A DNA stretch of 64,000 nucleotides from Doryteuthis pealeii (taxonomy: Eukaryota > Mollusca > Cephalopoda > Myopsida > Loliginidae): NCBI GenBank assembly GCA_023376005.1, contig CM042179.1, positions 16,100,148 through 16,164,147 of the forward strand, read 5' to 3'. A model generated the notes under the pieces. That model had not been told where the DNA came from and did no database searches. It worked only from the letters and a program-made list of their open reading frames with translations. Within the stretch, counting starts at the first letter, position 1; each line of letters opens with the position of its first letter. Of the stretch, positions 10,203-21,592 are shown in pieces. The position numbers and the translations under genes are program-made.

Positions 10203-10720
10203 AATGCGCATACACAAACACATGCATTACCTTGCTCATATGTATATTTCATTGAGTGGTCAAAAGTACTAATTACAATTGGTCTCACCATCATCTTTAT
10301 ATTCCATTGATTTTTCAGCTCTCTAGCAAGATCCAGGTATTTGTGTATTTTCAATCTGTGGTTCACTGGAATGATAAAAAAAAAGACGACAAATTCTTTT
10401 CTTCTTGTTTATTAACACTAAGTCTGATCTTCTGGTCTGGATTGGCTGACCTATTTGTATCCTGCAAATGATATCTCATTTTCTAGGACAGATTCTTATT
10501 TCTGCATATACTATTTATAAACATTATCAAACTTTAGTTTCTTGCATATTTCCCAGTGGATTACCTTTCCTACCTAGTCATGCATACTCTTGTATTTCTT
10601 TTGTGCCAGTTAGCTACATTCATTTATTATGTGGTTAACTGTTTCATCTCAGTCATTACATAACCTAAATTTGCTCTTCTGAATATTATCAAATTTTGCT
10701 TTTGCTTTGGAATTATATAG
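10203..10720 (-). pseudogene. Restriction-like-endonuclease LINE, C-terminal part
   Basis: Minus strand: AKFDNIQKSKFRLC, RRSDLVLINKKKRICRL, then NHRLKIHKYLDLARELKNQW and NIKMMVRPIV. RR(P/S)DLVL...K is the PD-(D/E)XK-like endonuclease core shared with the copies at 44573-46066, and LARELK-W follows it there too. Frameshifts are present. It probably belongs with the RT fragment at 11026-12110, separated from it by a SINE insertion and a missing thumb region. Confidence 0.7.
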
Positions 10721-10980
10721 CGGGCCAGTTTATCTCAGTCAGTATAGTGTTTGGCTAGGAATCACAATGTTTCTGGTTCAATATCGGCCTCGCCAACTCA
10801 GTGTATGAGTATTACAGGGATCTGTGCGGTAAAGTGGGGAGCTAATGATAGGTGTGATGCTCCACCTCAGATGCTAAAATAATCTCCTTGGTCTAGCGCT
10901 AATGAAAAGGGGATAGACTCTCTTGCTGTCTGGCTTATACCAACATTAGGCCACCTGCCAACCTTACTTTTTACTTATTA
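10721..10980 (+). mobile_element. SINE A inserted in the LINE relic
   Basis: Head GGCCAGTTTATCTCAGTCAG (A box with a mutated TAGCTCAG), B box TTCAATATCGG, body TCCTTGGTCTAGCGCTAATG and GGGGATAGACTC, 3' end TACTTTTTACTTATT. LINE sequence lies on both sides. Confidence 0.85.
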
Positions 10981-10991
10981 AAATCCTAAAT

Positions 10992-11025
10992 AGAGACCAG
11001 TTTAGCTCAATCAGTAACGCTTAAT
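10992..11025 (+). mobile_element. SINE A head fragment
   Basis: GAGACCAGTTTAGCTCAATCAG is a second, truncated tRNA head just after the full SINE A copy. Confidence 0.5.
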
Positions 11026-12110
11026 TCTAATTATTTGTATAAAATGTTTCCAGTTCTTTTTCCTTATTGGTAGATGTCTTAATATCATCCATGTAAACGA
11101 AGTGGTTTATTTTTTCCTGTGACTTTGTAAATTTGCAGCCTCCTAGGAATTTTCGTAATGAAGGACTATTTGCTCGTAAATTCCTACCATAAAATAAACT
11201 GAACCCCCATTTTATGTTCGTGTTTTTGCAATAAATGTTTTATTTTTCTTGCACCCATTATGTTACAATACTAAATATATTTCCTTTATTTATTTTAATA
11301 TTCACTTCAATGTGTATATTCTAAAAGCTTTTATTTTGTGAGAATGCTTAGTTTTAAAGTGGGGGTTCGTTTTTACACTTCAACTTTTTACTCGTAAATT
11401 GCTACGATAAAATGCCCAAGCCTAATTTTATGGCAGGAATTTACGAGTAAAAAGTTGAATATTGCTTTTTGTTGTTGTTATTTCTTTTCTTTTTGGCTTT
11501 GCTACTCTAAAATAAAAACGTCAGATTTTAATCATCGTCGACGAAAAAACAAAATTACGGTCATAAAAGGAGAATCCAATTTATGCCTAAATTGTAAAAT
11601 GAGACCCCACTTTAAAACTAAACATTCTCACAAAATAAAAACTTTTAGAATATGCACATTGAAATGAATATTAAAATAAAGAAAATATATTTTGTATTGT
11701 AAAATAAAGGGTGTAAGAAAAAAAAAACATTTAATACAAAAACACGGATATAAAATGGGGGTTCAGTTTATTTTATGGTAGGAATTTACGAGCAAATAGT
11801 CCTTCATTACCGAATTTTCTTAGTTTATAATTTAGTGACATCATTGCTACTACAAATAGTAGTGGTCATAATGAATCTCCCCGGAAGATGCCTCTCTGGA
11901 TTTTTACCACTGCCAAGAATCATGTCATATGCCTTTTGTAGTCTGACAATGCCATATAGCTACATTTTTCTGCCTTGTTTTTACCTCCTTTAGAATGTGT
12001 TGAATAATAAGTCATCTGTTCTTCTTATTCCTTTGTAACATCCTTTCTGTTCTTCAGGAGGAAATAGCCCGTGGCTTTTAAAGGAAGCTTTAACTTGACT
12101 ACTTTTCCTA
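11026..12110 (-). pseudogene. Restriction-like-endonuclease LINE, reverse transcriptase part
   Basis: Minus strand, 5' to 3': GLFPPEEQKGCYKGIRRTDD, DLLFNTF, NVAIWHCQTTKGI, SSGEIHYDHYYL, MSLNYKLRKF, then after an insertion LGGCKFTKSQEKINHFVYMDD and IKT. The order EEQKGC, DQLL-like, AYD-like region and YMDD catalytic box is that of the RT of this LINE group. The ORF is degraded and is interrupted between RKF and LGG by the palindromic element at 11155-11811. Confidence 0.72.
11147..11819. mobile_element. 657-bp palindromic transposon with 8-bp target duplication
   Basis: GAATTTTC at 11147-11154 is repeated at 11812-11819. Between them, GTAATGAAGGACTATTTGCT is mirrored by AGCAAATAGTCCTTCATTACC. 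The inverted arms extend about 230 bp each with good identity. A second, inner palindrome (about 11376-11456) carries ACTTTTTACTCGTAAATT. Removing the insert restores the LINE frame across RKF/LGG. An 8-bp duplication with long inverted repeats suggests a hAT-type MITE; no transposase inside. Confidence 0.88.
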
Positions 12111-12248
12111 TAAACATTATAAAACTACAATTGGGAAGATCTGACATTTTTCAATGCATCAAAAAACAGATAGGTTAAAGAAATTTAATTATAATATAAC
12201 AATTTATACCAAATATTTATGTGAAACAATGATATATTTCATTAACTC

Positions 12249-12508
12249 TGGGGGTCAGCTCAGTCGGTAGAGCGTTCGGCTAGAAACCACAAGGTTCCTA
12301 GTTCGATACCGGTCCCCGCCAACTCAGCGTTATGAGTAGCACAGGGATCTGTGCGGTAAAGTAAGGAGCTGATGGTAGGTGTGGCGCTCCACCTCAGATG
12401 CTAAAAGCAATCTCCTTGGTCTAGCGCTATTGAAAAGGGGATAGACTCCCTCACTGACTGGCTGATACCGACTTTAGGCCGCCCCGTCGACTTTACTTTT
12501 TTACTTTA
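12249..12508 (+). mobile_element. SINE A
   Basis: Well preserved: GTCAGCTCAGTCGGTAGAGC A box, GTTCGATACC B box, GGTGTGGCGCTCCACCTCAG, TCCTTGGTCTAGCGCTATTG and GGCCGCCCCGTCGACTTTAC with a T-rich tail. One of the best matches to the family consensus. Confidence 0.92.
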
Positions 12509-12677
12509 TGGTCCCATCAAAGTACATACCGATGAAAATGTATTTCACATGAGTATACTTTAAAAACTTGAAATATCAAAGTTTAAAATATATAAAATAT
12601 CATTAAGTTATAAAATCTAATTACTTTCTTGGTATCCAGTTTTATTAGTTTAAAAGTTTGACTATGTGGAAAAATAT

Positions 12678-12890
12678 GGAGGCGCATGGTACCATTTAAC
12701 CCATAGTTCAGGGAATGTGAGGGTTTATTACTTTCCCAAGGGTATTAGTCCAAAATGGAACATAATAGTACAACTGGAGTTAGTAAGTAAGTAAGTAAGT
12801 AAGATCTAACTGGAGTTAGATCTTACTTACTATGATGTTGCATGTTGGCCACTAATACCATGGAAACTAACCCTCTCAGTAAGAAAGTTT
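12678..12890 (-). mobile_element. SINE B/C mosaic with internal palindrome
   Basis: Starts as a SINE B head (GGAGGCGCATGGTA) then switches to the minus strand of SINE C (CATTTAACCCATAG...GTATTAGTC...ACAACTGGAGTT). Around 12779-12832 AGTTAGTAAGTAAG and CTTACTTAC form a short palindrome with GATCTAACTGGAGTTAGATC at its centre. Confidence 0.55.
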
Positions 12891-13665
12891 AAAATAAAGT
12901 TAAAATATATTTCTTTTATCTCAGACATAATAATGATAATGAAATTTATTGTGTACAGTGCTCAGGTGCACCACAACTCATCAAAGTCTCATGTCAAGTA
13001 CACAGAATAATGTAGTGTCAGGAACATGAACAGTTTACAGTAGTATGTGTGCGCATGTGTGCATATGTATGTGGAGAGCGGCATCAGGTATAGTGTCGGC
13101 AGACCACAGGAAGCATGGAGGCTTTGAAAGACTTAGTGCTTCGGCAGCCTACAACAGATGATCACATATTACCTCGAAAGTCACTGAAGATAAACAAATG
13201 AGAAAATAAGTTAATCATATTTACTTTAAAATTTGACTTGTATTATCTTCTTAATTTTATTTGCTTTTTATCACAATTTACTGAGGAATTCAAGAAATTC
13301 AAGTTTATGATCAACTTTACCATTAAATACAAAACACTGTTAAATTGTTTTGGTAAGATTGGATTGTAATTTTGTAACAGCTGTTGCTAAAACATTTTGA
13401 ATTTGACTCATACATTTATTCATGTCATTATTCACATTTAGAAAATAAATTCTATTTCAGAAAGTTTGGATTGTATATGTTGAAGATACAACAGATTAGC
13501 AAAATCTGACAAAATGTTGAAAAATATAAATGGAAAAATTGATTCAATTTATATTTTGTCTTTATTTGATTTTGAGGAAGTCTTTTAACAAATAACAATG
13601 AAATATTAATTGAATCAATTGTTTGTGTTGATTTATCCACCTTTTCATTTATATTTTTCAGCATA
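12891..13665. other. Unassigned sequence
   Basis: Contains a moderately GC-richer patch (12950-13160) with GTGTGCGCATGTGTGCATATG and no recognised family; it could be an uncharacterised repeat. The rest is AT-rich. Confidence 0.35.
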
Positions 13666-13913
13666 GTATATGTTGTAACTTGAATATCAGAGTTAGTAGA
13701 GAAATAATAGGAAGAAACACAACAAAGTATTAAGGATAGGGAAAAAGGTTTACTAAGCAAAGATAAAAGGTTAACAGAGTATTTAGTAATTGCTAGGTTG
13801 AATTAATAAGTCCCATGAGATCTCATTTCTCTCTTCTGAGGTTTTTTCAAACATTATCTATAGGAAAAACAGACAATTCCATTCTCATTATTTAGATACT
13901 ATGTGACAGTGTA
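13666..13913 (-). mobile_element. Solo LTR, family E, copy 1
   Basis: LTR 13671-13908 runs from TGTTGTAACTTG to ATGTGACA and is flanked by GTATA and GTGTA (4 of 5). On the minus strand a TATA box (CCTATAGATAA; TATAAATA in sister copies) lies about 60 bases from the start. It is homologous to 48051-48289 and 61765-62088 over its full length. Confidence 0.8.
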
Positions 13914-14830
13914 CAAGTAAAATAATCTTTTGTCTTATCTTGTTGATTTATTATTATTTCCAGAGTAGATCCTATTTTCATCACAAATATTATCTATCTT
14001 TGTAATAATTTATGAGTTTTATGAAGCTATTTTAAAATCAATTTCTCTTATGTTTCAAACATATAAATATGTATGTTGTTGCTGAAGTTAAGGGAAAAAT
14101 ACACATTGCTTCAAAGTTAAAAGGGTGATAGCACGATTTAATTAGTTATTAAATCAACAAGTATATTAATTAAATTGTCAAATGGTAAATGATCAAATGA
14201 AAAAAACGTGTCAAATTAATTTTGAACATAGAAACTGAGAATAGAATGCCCAATAATTTTTTTAGTACAACAGTTTATGATTGAAAACTTTTAAATCATA
14301 AAAAAAATTGTCCTTGACATTTCTTAGATACACCTGTGTACTTCACCTGCAACTATTTCTTAATTAGTATTTATCCATTTTAAAAAGGTGTAAACAGGAT
14401 CTAGAGTCATCATAAGACAGCAGATAGTAGATTCAGTCATCACTCAGTTTTGTTATCTCTTTGTTTGATAAGGATAATTATGGTGTATACAAGTTCAGTA
14501 GCCTACTTCTGTTGATATGAAAGATGAGCCAAGAACAACACAATAGATATTAATGATATCAGATAGCAATGAATTAGACAAAAAAAAAACATTAAAATAA
14601 GCATTAAGTATTTTTGTCTCCACTGATTATCAACTAATTGCAAACTCTATTCCATCCTATATTTAAAAAATATTACAAATTGGAATGAATATAGGCAATA
14701 ATTATTTAGAAGATTTGAAAGATTTTTACATTTAAAACTTAAAAGGAAAACTTCAGCTAAATTTCAATTCAAAACACATATTGGCATTATTTTCTTTTCT
14801 GGAAACATTTGGGGAATTTCTCTGAATTTT
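13914..14830. other. Unassigned AT-rich sequence
   Basis: No gene or repeat recognised. Confidence 0.4.
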
Positions 14831-14837
14831 TTAGATG

Positions 14838-15012
14838 AGAAAGGGTTAGATTCAAAGTTCCGTGATGGCTCCCAATTATAAGAAGGTTCCCGAGTCCGAG
14901 AAGGTTCCCAAGTTTTACAAGAAATACCTGAAGAAGGCCGGAGGGCACATCGGCTGAAACATTGTACAAATAACAATGAAGATAAGGACAATATTTTGAA
15001 TAATACAAATAA
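14838..15012 (+). mobile_element. SINE D, 3' part with hammerhead-like end
   Basis: Carries the family's tandem AAGGTTCCCGAGTCC motifs, then the hammerhead-like fold described separately, then TAACAATGAAGATAAGGACA and AATAATACAAATAATAC. The tRNA head is missing. Confidence 0.7.
14925..14975 (+). ncRNA. Hammerhead-like motif in SINE D
   Basis: CTGAAGA at 14928-14934, an extra A, then stem II GGCCG/CGGCT (14936-14940 and 14951-14955, one G-U), then GAAAC and an ATT variant of the family's ACGTT. TAC before the core can pair with GTA after it. Stem I has only three pairs and stem III is minimal, so a dimeric form would be needed. Tentative. Confidence 0.4.
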
Positions 15013-15059
15013 TACTAATTTGGGGAATTAATTAAAACATACAAAGTTGTACCTCAACT

Positions 15060-15480
15060 ATGGATAACATCATCATCATCATCAGGTTGTGCTGGCAGCA
15101 TGGATCTCCATGATTCTCTCTCACCAACTGTCCCTATCAGTCAACACCCCTGGGAGGTCTTCTGTGCAACATACAGAATCTATACTGAGCTAGTTGATAT
15201 AAGTTTTTGCTGGTTAGTCTACACTGGTGTGTCAATATGTAAGTGTCTACAGGAGAATTGTTTATGAGTTCATTCTTGCTTCGCCAGTAGTGCCCAGCAA
15301 GTCTTGTTCATCTTACTCAGATGTTTTGTGTGATAGGAGGCAAGAGTCTATACAGCTGCTTTCTTGTGGGATGCTGTTTGTAAGATTTTTTCAAGACAAC
15401 ACACAGCATCTTTATGTGGCTCTCATCTAGCAAGTAGTGCAGCAGTGCAGTAGCACTTATACGGCTACAGTTTGGAAGAC
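15060..15480 (-). mobile_element. RTE-like LINE 3' end
   Basis: Starts (minus-strand 3' tail) with a CATCATCATCATCATCA run and continues with TGCTGGCAGCATGGATCTCC, TCCCTATCAGTCA and TTGCTGGTTAGTCTACACTGG. The minus strand thus ends in (ATG)n like the copies at 16010, 26120, 59000 and 59150. Coding content is untranslatable in one frame. Confidence 0.55.
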
Positions 15481-15619
15481 TTTTTATTTAACATAGCAGA
15501 GCAGAATTGGCTATCTAACCTTGGTTGGCAACCAATCTAGGTGAAGTGTAATTTTGAATTCAAATGCAAGAGTTGGAGTCAATCCTCTCTTCATCCTTTT
15601 TTTTTTTTTTTTTTTGCAA

Positions 15620-16060
15620 TTTATGTCACTTGCATGGCTGCACCAGCTGGACCTTAATGAGGCGCCTGGAAAATAGACTGGATGGGACCTGCATAAGGAT
15701 GCTGCATGTGATCTTGAACAAATCATGGAAGCAACATCCCACAAGAAAGCAGCTATACGGCTACAGGCCCCTGTTACACAAACCATCTGAGTAAGGCGAA
15801 CAAGACATGCCCAACACTGCTGGAGAAGTGAGGATGAGCTAGTAAGCAACGTCCTTCTGTGGAAACTGGCACATGGACATACTAGTGCGGGATTGTCCAG
15901 CAAAGACCTACATAGACCAGCTATGTGCAGATACAGCATGCTGTGTGGAGGAACTACTGGGGTCAATGAATGATAGGGATGGTTGGTGAAAGATTGTCAT
16001 CATCATCATCATGTCACTGCTGGCGTGACATGATGATGATGATGATGTTACTTGCTATTC
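15620..16060 (+). pseudogene. RTE-like LINE ORF2 C-terminus with (ATG)n tail
   Basis: Plus strand: HGCTSWTLMRRLENRLDGTC, ILNKSWKQHPTRKQLYGYRP, then in other frames the AGH-WRS and WKLAHGHT regions, ending at a CATCATCATCATCATG/GATGATGATGATGATG palindromic tail. It matches the copy at 24905-26135 residue by residue over the first 45 residues. Frameshifted and truncated. Confidence 0.75.
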
Positions 16061-17890
16061 TCTTGGACAATGGAATGGAAGGGGTGTGGCATAGGCAACA
16101 ACTGATCTTTCATATAACCTTATTGAGGCCTGCATCTGGATCCAGGTACAGATCCATGCTCTTGAGAGTCAAACAGATGCCAACACAACACCCTTACCAC
16201 TATACAAAGCCCTAATAACATTTTTATTTTTATTTGTTGATGACTTTTCTCTGTGATACTTTTTTTTTTTTTTGTAATTGAGCCAAGTGGTGTTAATTTC
16301 CATTTAGAAGTATTGGTGCACAAGCAGTTTAGAATATATGTGGAGATTTATTTATTTATTTATTTATTTATTAGAAATACTTACCATACACTGCCTACAT
16401 ATGAAAGTGAGTATATGTGTATCTTACCAACTAGTTTATATGACTATAGCAATTTAGGTGGTTGTTATAACGGCTTTTTTGCTTTAAGTGCACATTCCAA
16501 GTAGATTTACTGTAACTTAAGAATAATCGGAGAGCAATTTATATGATAACAGGAATTTTAAGAACCTGCATAATATACTTTTACCATTTAACTAAAACTT
16601 TTAGAATAAAGACAAATATACCTGTCAGCATAGCTCTGAATAATTTACAAATTAATTTTTTTTTAAATTAGTAAATAAATTATTAATCTATTGAATAAAA
16701 GGATCTTTGATCATGAATTAAATATATTTTAAGCAATTATGAATAAATAATTTACTTGTAGAAAAATAGAAATGTTTACAGCAGTAAAAATTACAAAACA
16801 AAAAGAACTACCAAAAATACAAGAAAACAAAAAACAGAAAGAAACCATTTTAAAAAAACTACAAGAAAACCAGCGGTAAGAAAAAAACATTACCAAAACA
16901 GAAATGACTAATTCTGAAAAAATTACAAAATAGAAATTATTACAAAGAAACTACCAAGAACAAAAAAATGAAAGAAGACATTTTTAAAAAAATACAAGAT
17001 ATTCCTTTATTCAGCGTATAGTGAGGATCTTTCAAACTTATTTGTTGTAAATATCTTCAAGTATGTTGCAATTATCTTTAATTATGTGGGGGTATTTTAT
17101 CCCCAAAAGAAGCACTGTCTAAAAGGTTAAGTTTTGTAAAGGTATAAATTGTATGTGAAGCTTTTGAAGAAAGGAAAACAACAACCGTTTGCTACTACAA
17201 GAAATGTAATGTACAGAATAGTACAACTATATACAAATTTGGTAGAGAAATGTACAAAACGAGCAATAATAGTTCAATGTTCAATGTTCAAAGGTTAAGT
17301 TAGGTTTGGTTAGGTTTGCAGTTATTCCTGTGGAAACTCATCTGTTGGTTGAATTTCCTGGTAGCTCATTTACACATCGCCCAGTTCAATTTGTAGTAGA
17401 AGATGTGATTGTCATCTCTGAGCCCTTTGGTGGTAGAAGGGATGCAGTGCTTTGATATTGTCACCATCTTGGGCTGTGTCACAAAGCGATGTCTTATTGT
17501 CCTGTGTTGGTTGGTGGACTGTTCATAAAAAAAGAGACAAAAAGAGACCCGTGCTGGTTAGTGGCAAAGAGATGCAAAAAAAGGAATAACCTTTGAGATT
17601 CCTTATTTTTTATAGCCGGTCTCACAACCTCCAAGAGGGTTGTGATTGGCTTATTTGACCATTTTGCATGTGTTTCCAAATAAATTCCAAATAAATTCCA
17701 AATAAATTATATCACTGATATTTAAAGTCACAACTTTGGATTATGGCAAAATTCTTATTGGTTTCCTTTGTAAATTACAATTTCTAAATTACAAACTGTT
17801 ACTGAAAAAAAATTGTGAAAGAATTTTGATGAATATACTTCAAATAATTATGAGCTACACATTTATGAAGCTGCGCTTTTTTTATTATAA
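16061..17890. other. Unassigned, with small simple repeats
   Basis: Holds T runs (16260-16274), a TTTA/TTTATT tetramer run (16349-16371) and A-rich sequence. The 17400-17680 segment is less AT-rich but shows no domain on either strand. TAAATTCCAAA is repeated three times at about 17680-17708. Confidence 0.4.
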
Positions 17891-18150
17891 TATAGCTCAG
17901 TCGGTAGAGCGTTCGGCTAGAAACCACAAGGTTCCTAGTTCGATACCGGTCCCCGCCAACTCAGTGTATGAGTAGCACAGGGATCTGTGCGGTAAAGTAA
18001 GGAGCTGATGGTAAGTGTGGCGCCCCACCTCAGATGCTAAAAAGCAATCTCCTTGGTCTAGCGCTATTGAAAAGGGGATAGACTCCCTCGCTGACTGGTT
18101 GATACCGACTTTAGGCCGCCCCATCGATTTTACTTTACTTACTTATAAAT
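17888..18150 (+). mobile_element. SINE A
   Basis: TATAGCTCAGTCGGTAGAGC A box, GTTCGATACC B box, then AGGTGTGGCGCCCC-type body and GGCCGCCCCATCGATTTTAC tail with TACTTACTTAT. Near consensus. Confidence 0.9.
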
Positions 18151-18900
18151 AATAATGGATCTATTATAGATAGATCAGCATATCTGCCTAAGATCAGAGT
18201 GTAGTATATATGTACACAACCAAAAATCAAAGCACTGTTTTGTCTCCAGTGTGTAGTATTGTAACATAATTGGGGGGGGGGGAATGAGTTTAACACTGAC
18301 AGGTAAATTAGCACAGAAAAGTTTTTAGCAAAAATATGTGTTAGATGAGAATGGAAAAGTTTAAGAATAAATCATCATAAAGACATAGCTTTGTTTCTAT
18401 TGGATGACCATGAGACATGGCGAAGTGAAAGTGAGAGGAGGAGTGACAATTAAGAGTGTAGCTGTTTTGGGAATAAAGAGCCAGATGTGTTTTTGGCTGT
18501 TGTGACTTGGGAGAAATAGGAATCTCATGAGAAAAAAAGTGTCCTTGTGTTTTTACTAAAAACTCTAAATGGCACAAGGCAAGATGTCCCCCAGCACTCT
18601 AAGCTGGTTTCTAGATTCCAAACATCCAGGAATTGTCAGCCAACTTGACATCAGCCCAGCAACCAAGATTCAAGTCTCACTAATATGACATGCAATTTAA
18701 AGTATACTACTTGTGTTCCTATGTGTATTTATTTATGGATAATACTGTAACTTTACAATATAATTGAGTATGAAATAACTTTGCAGCATAAGATCCTTGG
18801 TAATTTTCAGCATATGTAAAGTTGTGTGTCTGTCTATATAACTGTTATGTAAATAATAGCTGAATAAGTCTGTGAATTTGACACTTCTTAAGCATTATAT
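18151..18900. other. Unassigned sequence
   Basis: Contains a G10 run (18271-18280). No recognised gene or repeat. Confidence 0.35.
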
Positions 18901-18904
18901 CTAG

Positions 18905-19040
18905 ACATCTCACATAGTATAATGGTTCACAAGCTAGGCTAGCAGTCAATTGTTAGTGGGTTTGATTTACATTGGGCACCCTATAATTCTGGCCTTATAC
19001 CAAACTAAGAAAATTTTTGGCAATGATTACTTAACCTTCA
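18905..19040 (+). mobile_element. Possible tRNA-headed SINE, separate family
   Basis: CATAGTATAATGGTTCACAA has the A-box form and GTGGGTTTGATTT the B-box form about 45 bases later. The body does not match families A to D. Single copy in the window, so the call is weak. Confidence 0.35.
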
Positions 19041-19707
19041 TATTCATCAGAATGTATCTTAAATCTTTGTTAACTAAGGGTTTTTTTGTTTGTTTTTAGT
19101 TTTTATTTTTCAGTCTTTTTTTTTTTTTGTTTGTGTGTGTGTGGGTCGGATTGTTTAATGAAATTAACTGGTTTACATATGCGCATTTAAAATAAAATTT
19201 TCATAATCAACTGTATTTTGTCATTCATTTCCAATCTGATTTTTTGTTATTTTTTTAATAGACAAAAGATTTTTTTCATTCAGTTTTTATAATTAAATTG
19301 CTTGATTATTTCTGTCTTGAAACTGGTAATAGTCTTGACCTTTTAATCATAACATTATAAAAGGGAAATAATCAATTATTATTTAATAGCATATTTTGAA
19401 CATCAAACAAATATGTTTTAATAATGGATTTATCTATCTATATTCATTTATCTGAATAAAAGAAACATTTTATTGTTAAAAACAAATGAAACGCTTTTAG
19501 GGCATAGCAAAAATGTTTTGAATGGAAAAACAATTTTTATGATTCATTTGATTGCAAATAAATAAAATAATAATATAAATATAAATATTGTTTTAATATA
19601 TTGAAAAATGGAATTCCATAGATAATATTCATATAAAATAAGAATATCTTAAATATTAATGTTTCTTTTTCATTTCACTAGCCTAAATTTGCTTAAGACA
19701 TTCTGCT
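19041..19707. other. Unassigned AT-rich sequence
   Basis: T-rich and A-rich runs only. Confidence 0.4.
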
Positions 19708-20192
19708 AAATTTGAATCCCAGTTTTTAGAACTTGAAGCAATCAAAAACATTTTTTCACTACTCTACCCAGCCGCATAAAATTTAAAGTTTAACTTCAGG
19801 GGTCCATCACCCATATCAGATAGTCTTTACTCCTTCATCTAAAAGGGGTGAGGTCAAGATTTATTTTTGATAAATGGATATATTGGATTATTTAAAAAAA
19901 ATAAATTATATATATTTAAAATAAATTATAATATTTATATGAAAAAATTTGAATTCTATATAAATTTGAAATTTAAAAATTCTAATAAAAATTCTAATAA
20001 AAATTCTAATAAATTTGAATTGTAAAATAAAAATAAATTAAAAAATTTGAATCCCAGTTTTTAGAACTTGAAGCAATCAAAAACATTTTTTCACTACTCT
20101 ACCCAGCCGCATAAAATTTAAAGTTTAACTTCAGGGTCCATCACCCATATCAGATGGTCTTTACTCCTTCATCTAAAAGGGGTGAGGTCAAG
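19708..20192. repeat. Near-identical 150-bp direct duplication
   Basis: 19708-19858 and 20043-20192 differ only by one deleted G and one A/G change, with about 184 bp of AT-rich DNA (including a triple TTCTAATAAAAA repeat) between them. The unit contains TACCCAGCCGCATAAAA and GGGGTGAGGTCAAG. It is not one of the SINE families. Confidence 0.92.
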
Positions 20193-20202
20193 TATATAAC
20201 CT

Positions 20203-20485
20203 AGTGGAGGCATGTGGTGTAATGGTTACCATTACAGGAAATGGATAATGCAAGATGAGTTCAAATCCTGGACGAGGCCATTTGCAGTTTTGCAGAGTAC
20301 TAATACTCTTTGGAAAGATATGAATCCAGATATGAGTAAATAGTAGGACAGACTAAGCTCTTTAAACTTGGTTTGGCAACCAGTATAGGAGAAGGAAAAG
20401 GAATTTAAACGTTAAACTCTGCTTAAAAAATTGACCTTGTGTCATATCCTCCACGTGCAGAGAGGTTGTTAAATATGTATATGTC
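20203..20485 (+). mobile_element. SINE B
   Basis: GGAGGCATGTGGTGTAATGG A box, GTTCAAATCCTGG B box, then TAATACTCTTTGG, GAAGGAAAAGGAA and TTGACCTTGTGTCATATCCT, ending GGTTGTTAAATATG. Confidence 0.8.
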
Positions 20486-20599
20486 CTAATGTCTTAGATG
20501 TGCCCCACCCCCATATGGAGGAATTTTAATGGAGTTGAATAATCTCAACGATGCATTTGTGCATGTGAGGGTCTCCACTTAAAACCTGCCCTTGTGTTG

Positions 20600-20900
20600 C
20601 ATCCTGCCTATATGGAGAGGCAAGGTAAATCAATATCTTTAAAACATATAACTTATATAGTTATTTATACCTACATTAAGATATCTGAAAATAACTTTTA
20701 TTTTTCTTACAAAGAATCACTAACATTTTCAAGTTGCTCTAATTATTTTAAGTATGCATTTAAAGTTGTAACAATAAACCAACGACTAATGACAAATGAT
20801 ATTTATTTTCTTTGGCTTTAAGCATTAGTTAAGATTAGTTAAGTCTGTTTTCTTAGCAGAAGTTGAGATATTATTAGTATTGTTGGTAGCATTTTATGTG
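20600..20900. other. Unassigned AT-rich sequence
   Basis: A partial SINE B 3' end (CCTTGTGTTGCATCCTGCC) is visible at 20590-20628; nothing else is recognised. Confidence 0.4.
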
Positions 20901-21043
20901 TTGACATAATGATGGCATAAAGGTTAACAGTGTGGAAAACAAAATCACCAAGTTCAAATTCCCACCAAGGTTGCTTGTATTCACTTTACACTAATGAAAT
21001 AGGAAAAGACATGAACCCATCTCTTCCCTTCCTCCCAGCTATA

Positions 21044-21592
21044 TTGTGTTAGTTTGATTTTTTTGTTTAATGGCTGTTTAGAAATTCTGAGTATATAAGG
21101 TGTGTGCTAGATCCTCGCTCTTACTTATAGACTAGGCGAGATCATGTGATCTATTTCTTGGCCAATCACTGGCAGTACTCTGAGGCTGATACAATACTTA
21201 ACCGACCCTACTGGTCATATTTACTGTAACATTCATGGACAACGGACATAGGATTAAATCACTGGACCTTTACCAATACGCAGGATAGGACTTATACGCT
21301 TACCAAAGGATTCCATAACACAGGACTTTCTTCAAGCCCTTTTCAACTGGCCAAGGATGGCACTTAAAAACTTTACAATGTCATATCAACTTCATGGATT
21401 ACTTAATGCCAAAGCCACCCTTGTAGAAGAACAGTAGTGGTACTATTTAACCTATAGCTGGGCAGATGAAAGGTTTATAACTTTCACATGGGTATTAGTC
21501 AGAAAGTGAGTGTAATAGTACAACTGGAGTTCAAACTCGTTTGATGTTGCAGTCCAGTGCATTAGCCATTACACCACAGGAAGCCCCAGGTA
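21044..21592 (-). mobile_element. SINE C, interrupted by a solo LTR
   Basis: Minus strand: GGGGCTTCCTGTGGTGTAAT (tRNA-like A box), CTGCAACATCAAACGAG, GAGTTTGAACTCC (B-box-like), ACTAATACCCATGTG and TATAGGTTAAATAG. It ends across the LTR in GCCATTAAACAAAAAAATC. Copies at 36141-36360 and 12700-12890 show the uninterrupted order. Confidence 0.7.
21070..21382 (+). mobile_element. Solo LTR, family F, copy 2
   Basis: LTR 21075-21377: TGTTTAGAAATT to CTTTACA, flanked by ATGGC (21070-21074) and ATGTC (21378-21382), a 5-bp target duplication with one change. TATATAAGG lies 20 bases in and TATAGACTAGGCGAG follows. The empty site is visible in the SINE C copy near 36160, which reads AATGGCATATCAAC. Confidence 0.8.

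Noticed and set aside
12249..12330. Functional tRNA genes at SINE heads
   Set aside because: A and B boxes are present but the cloverleaf is not closed by an acceptor stem and the sequence continues into the SINE body in all copies.
15511..15966. 151-codon minus-strand ORF
   Set aside because: It is the antisense shadow of the RTE-like LINE coding sequence on the plus strand.
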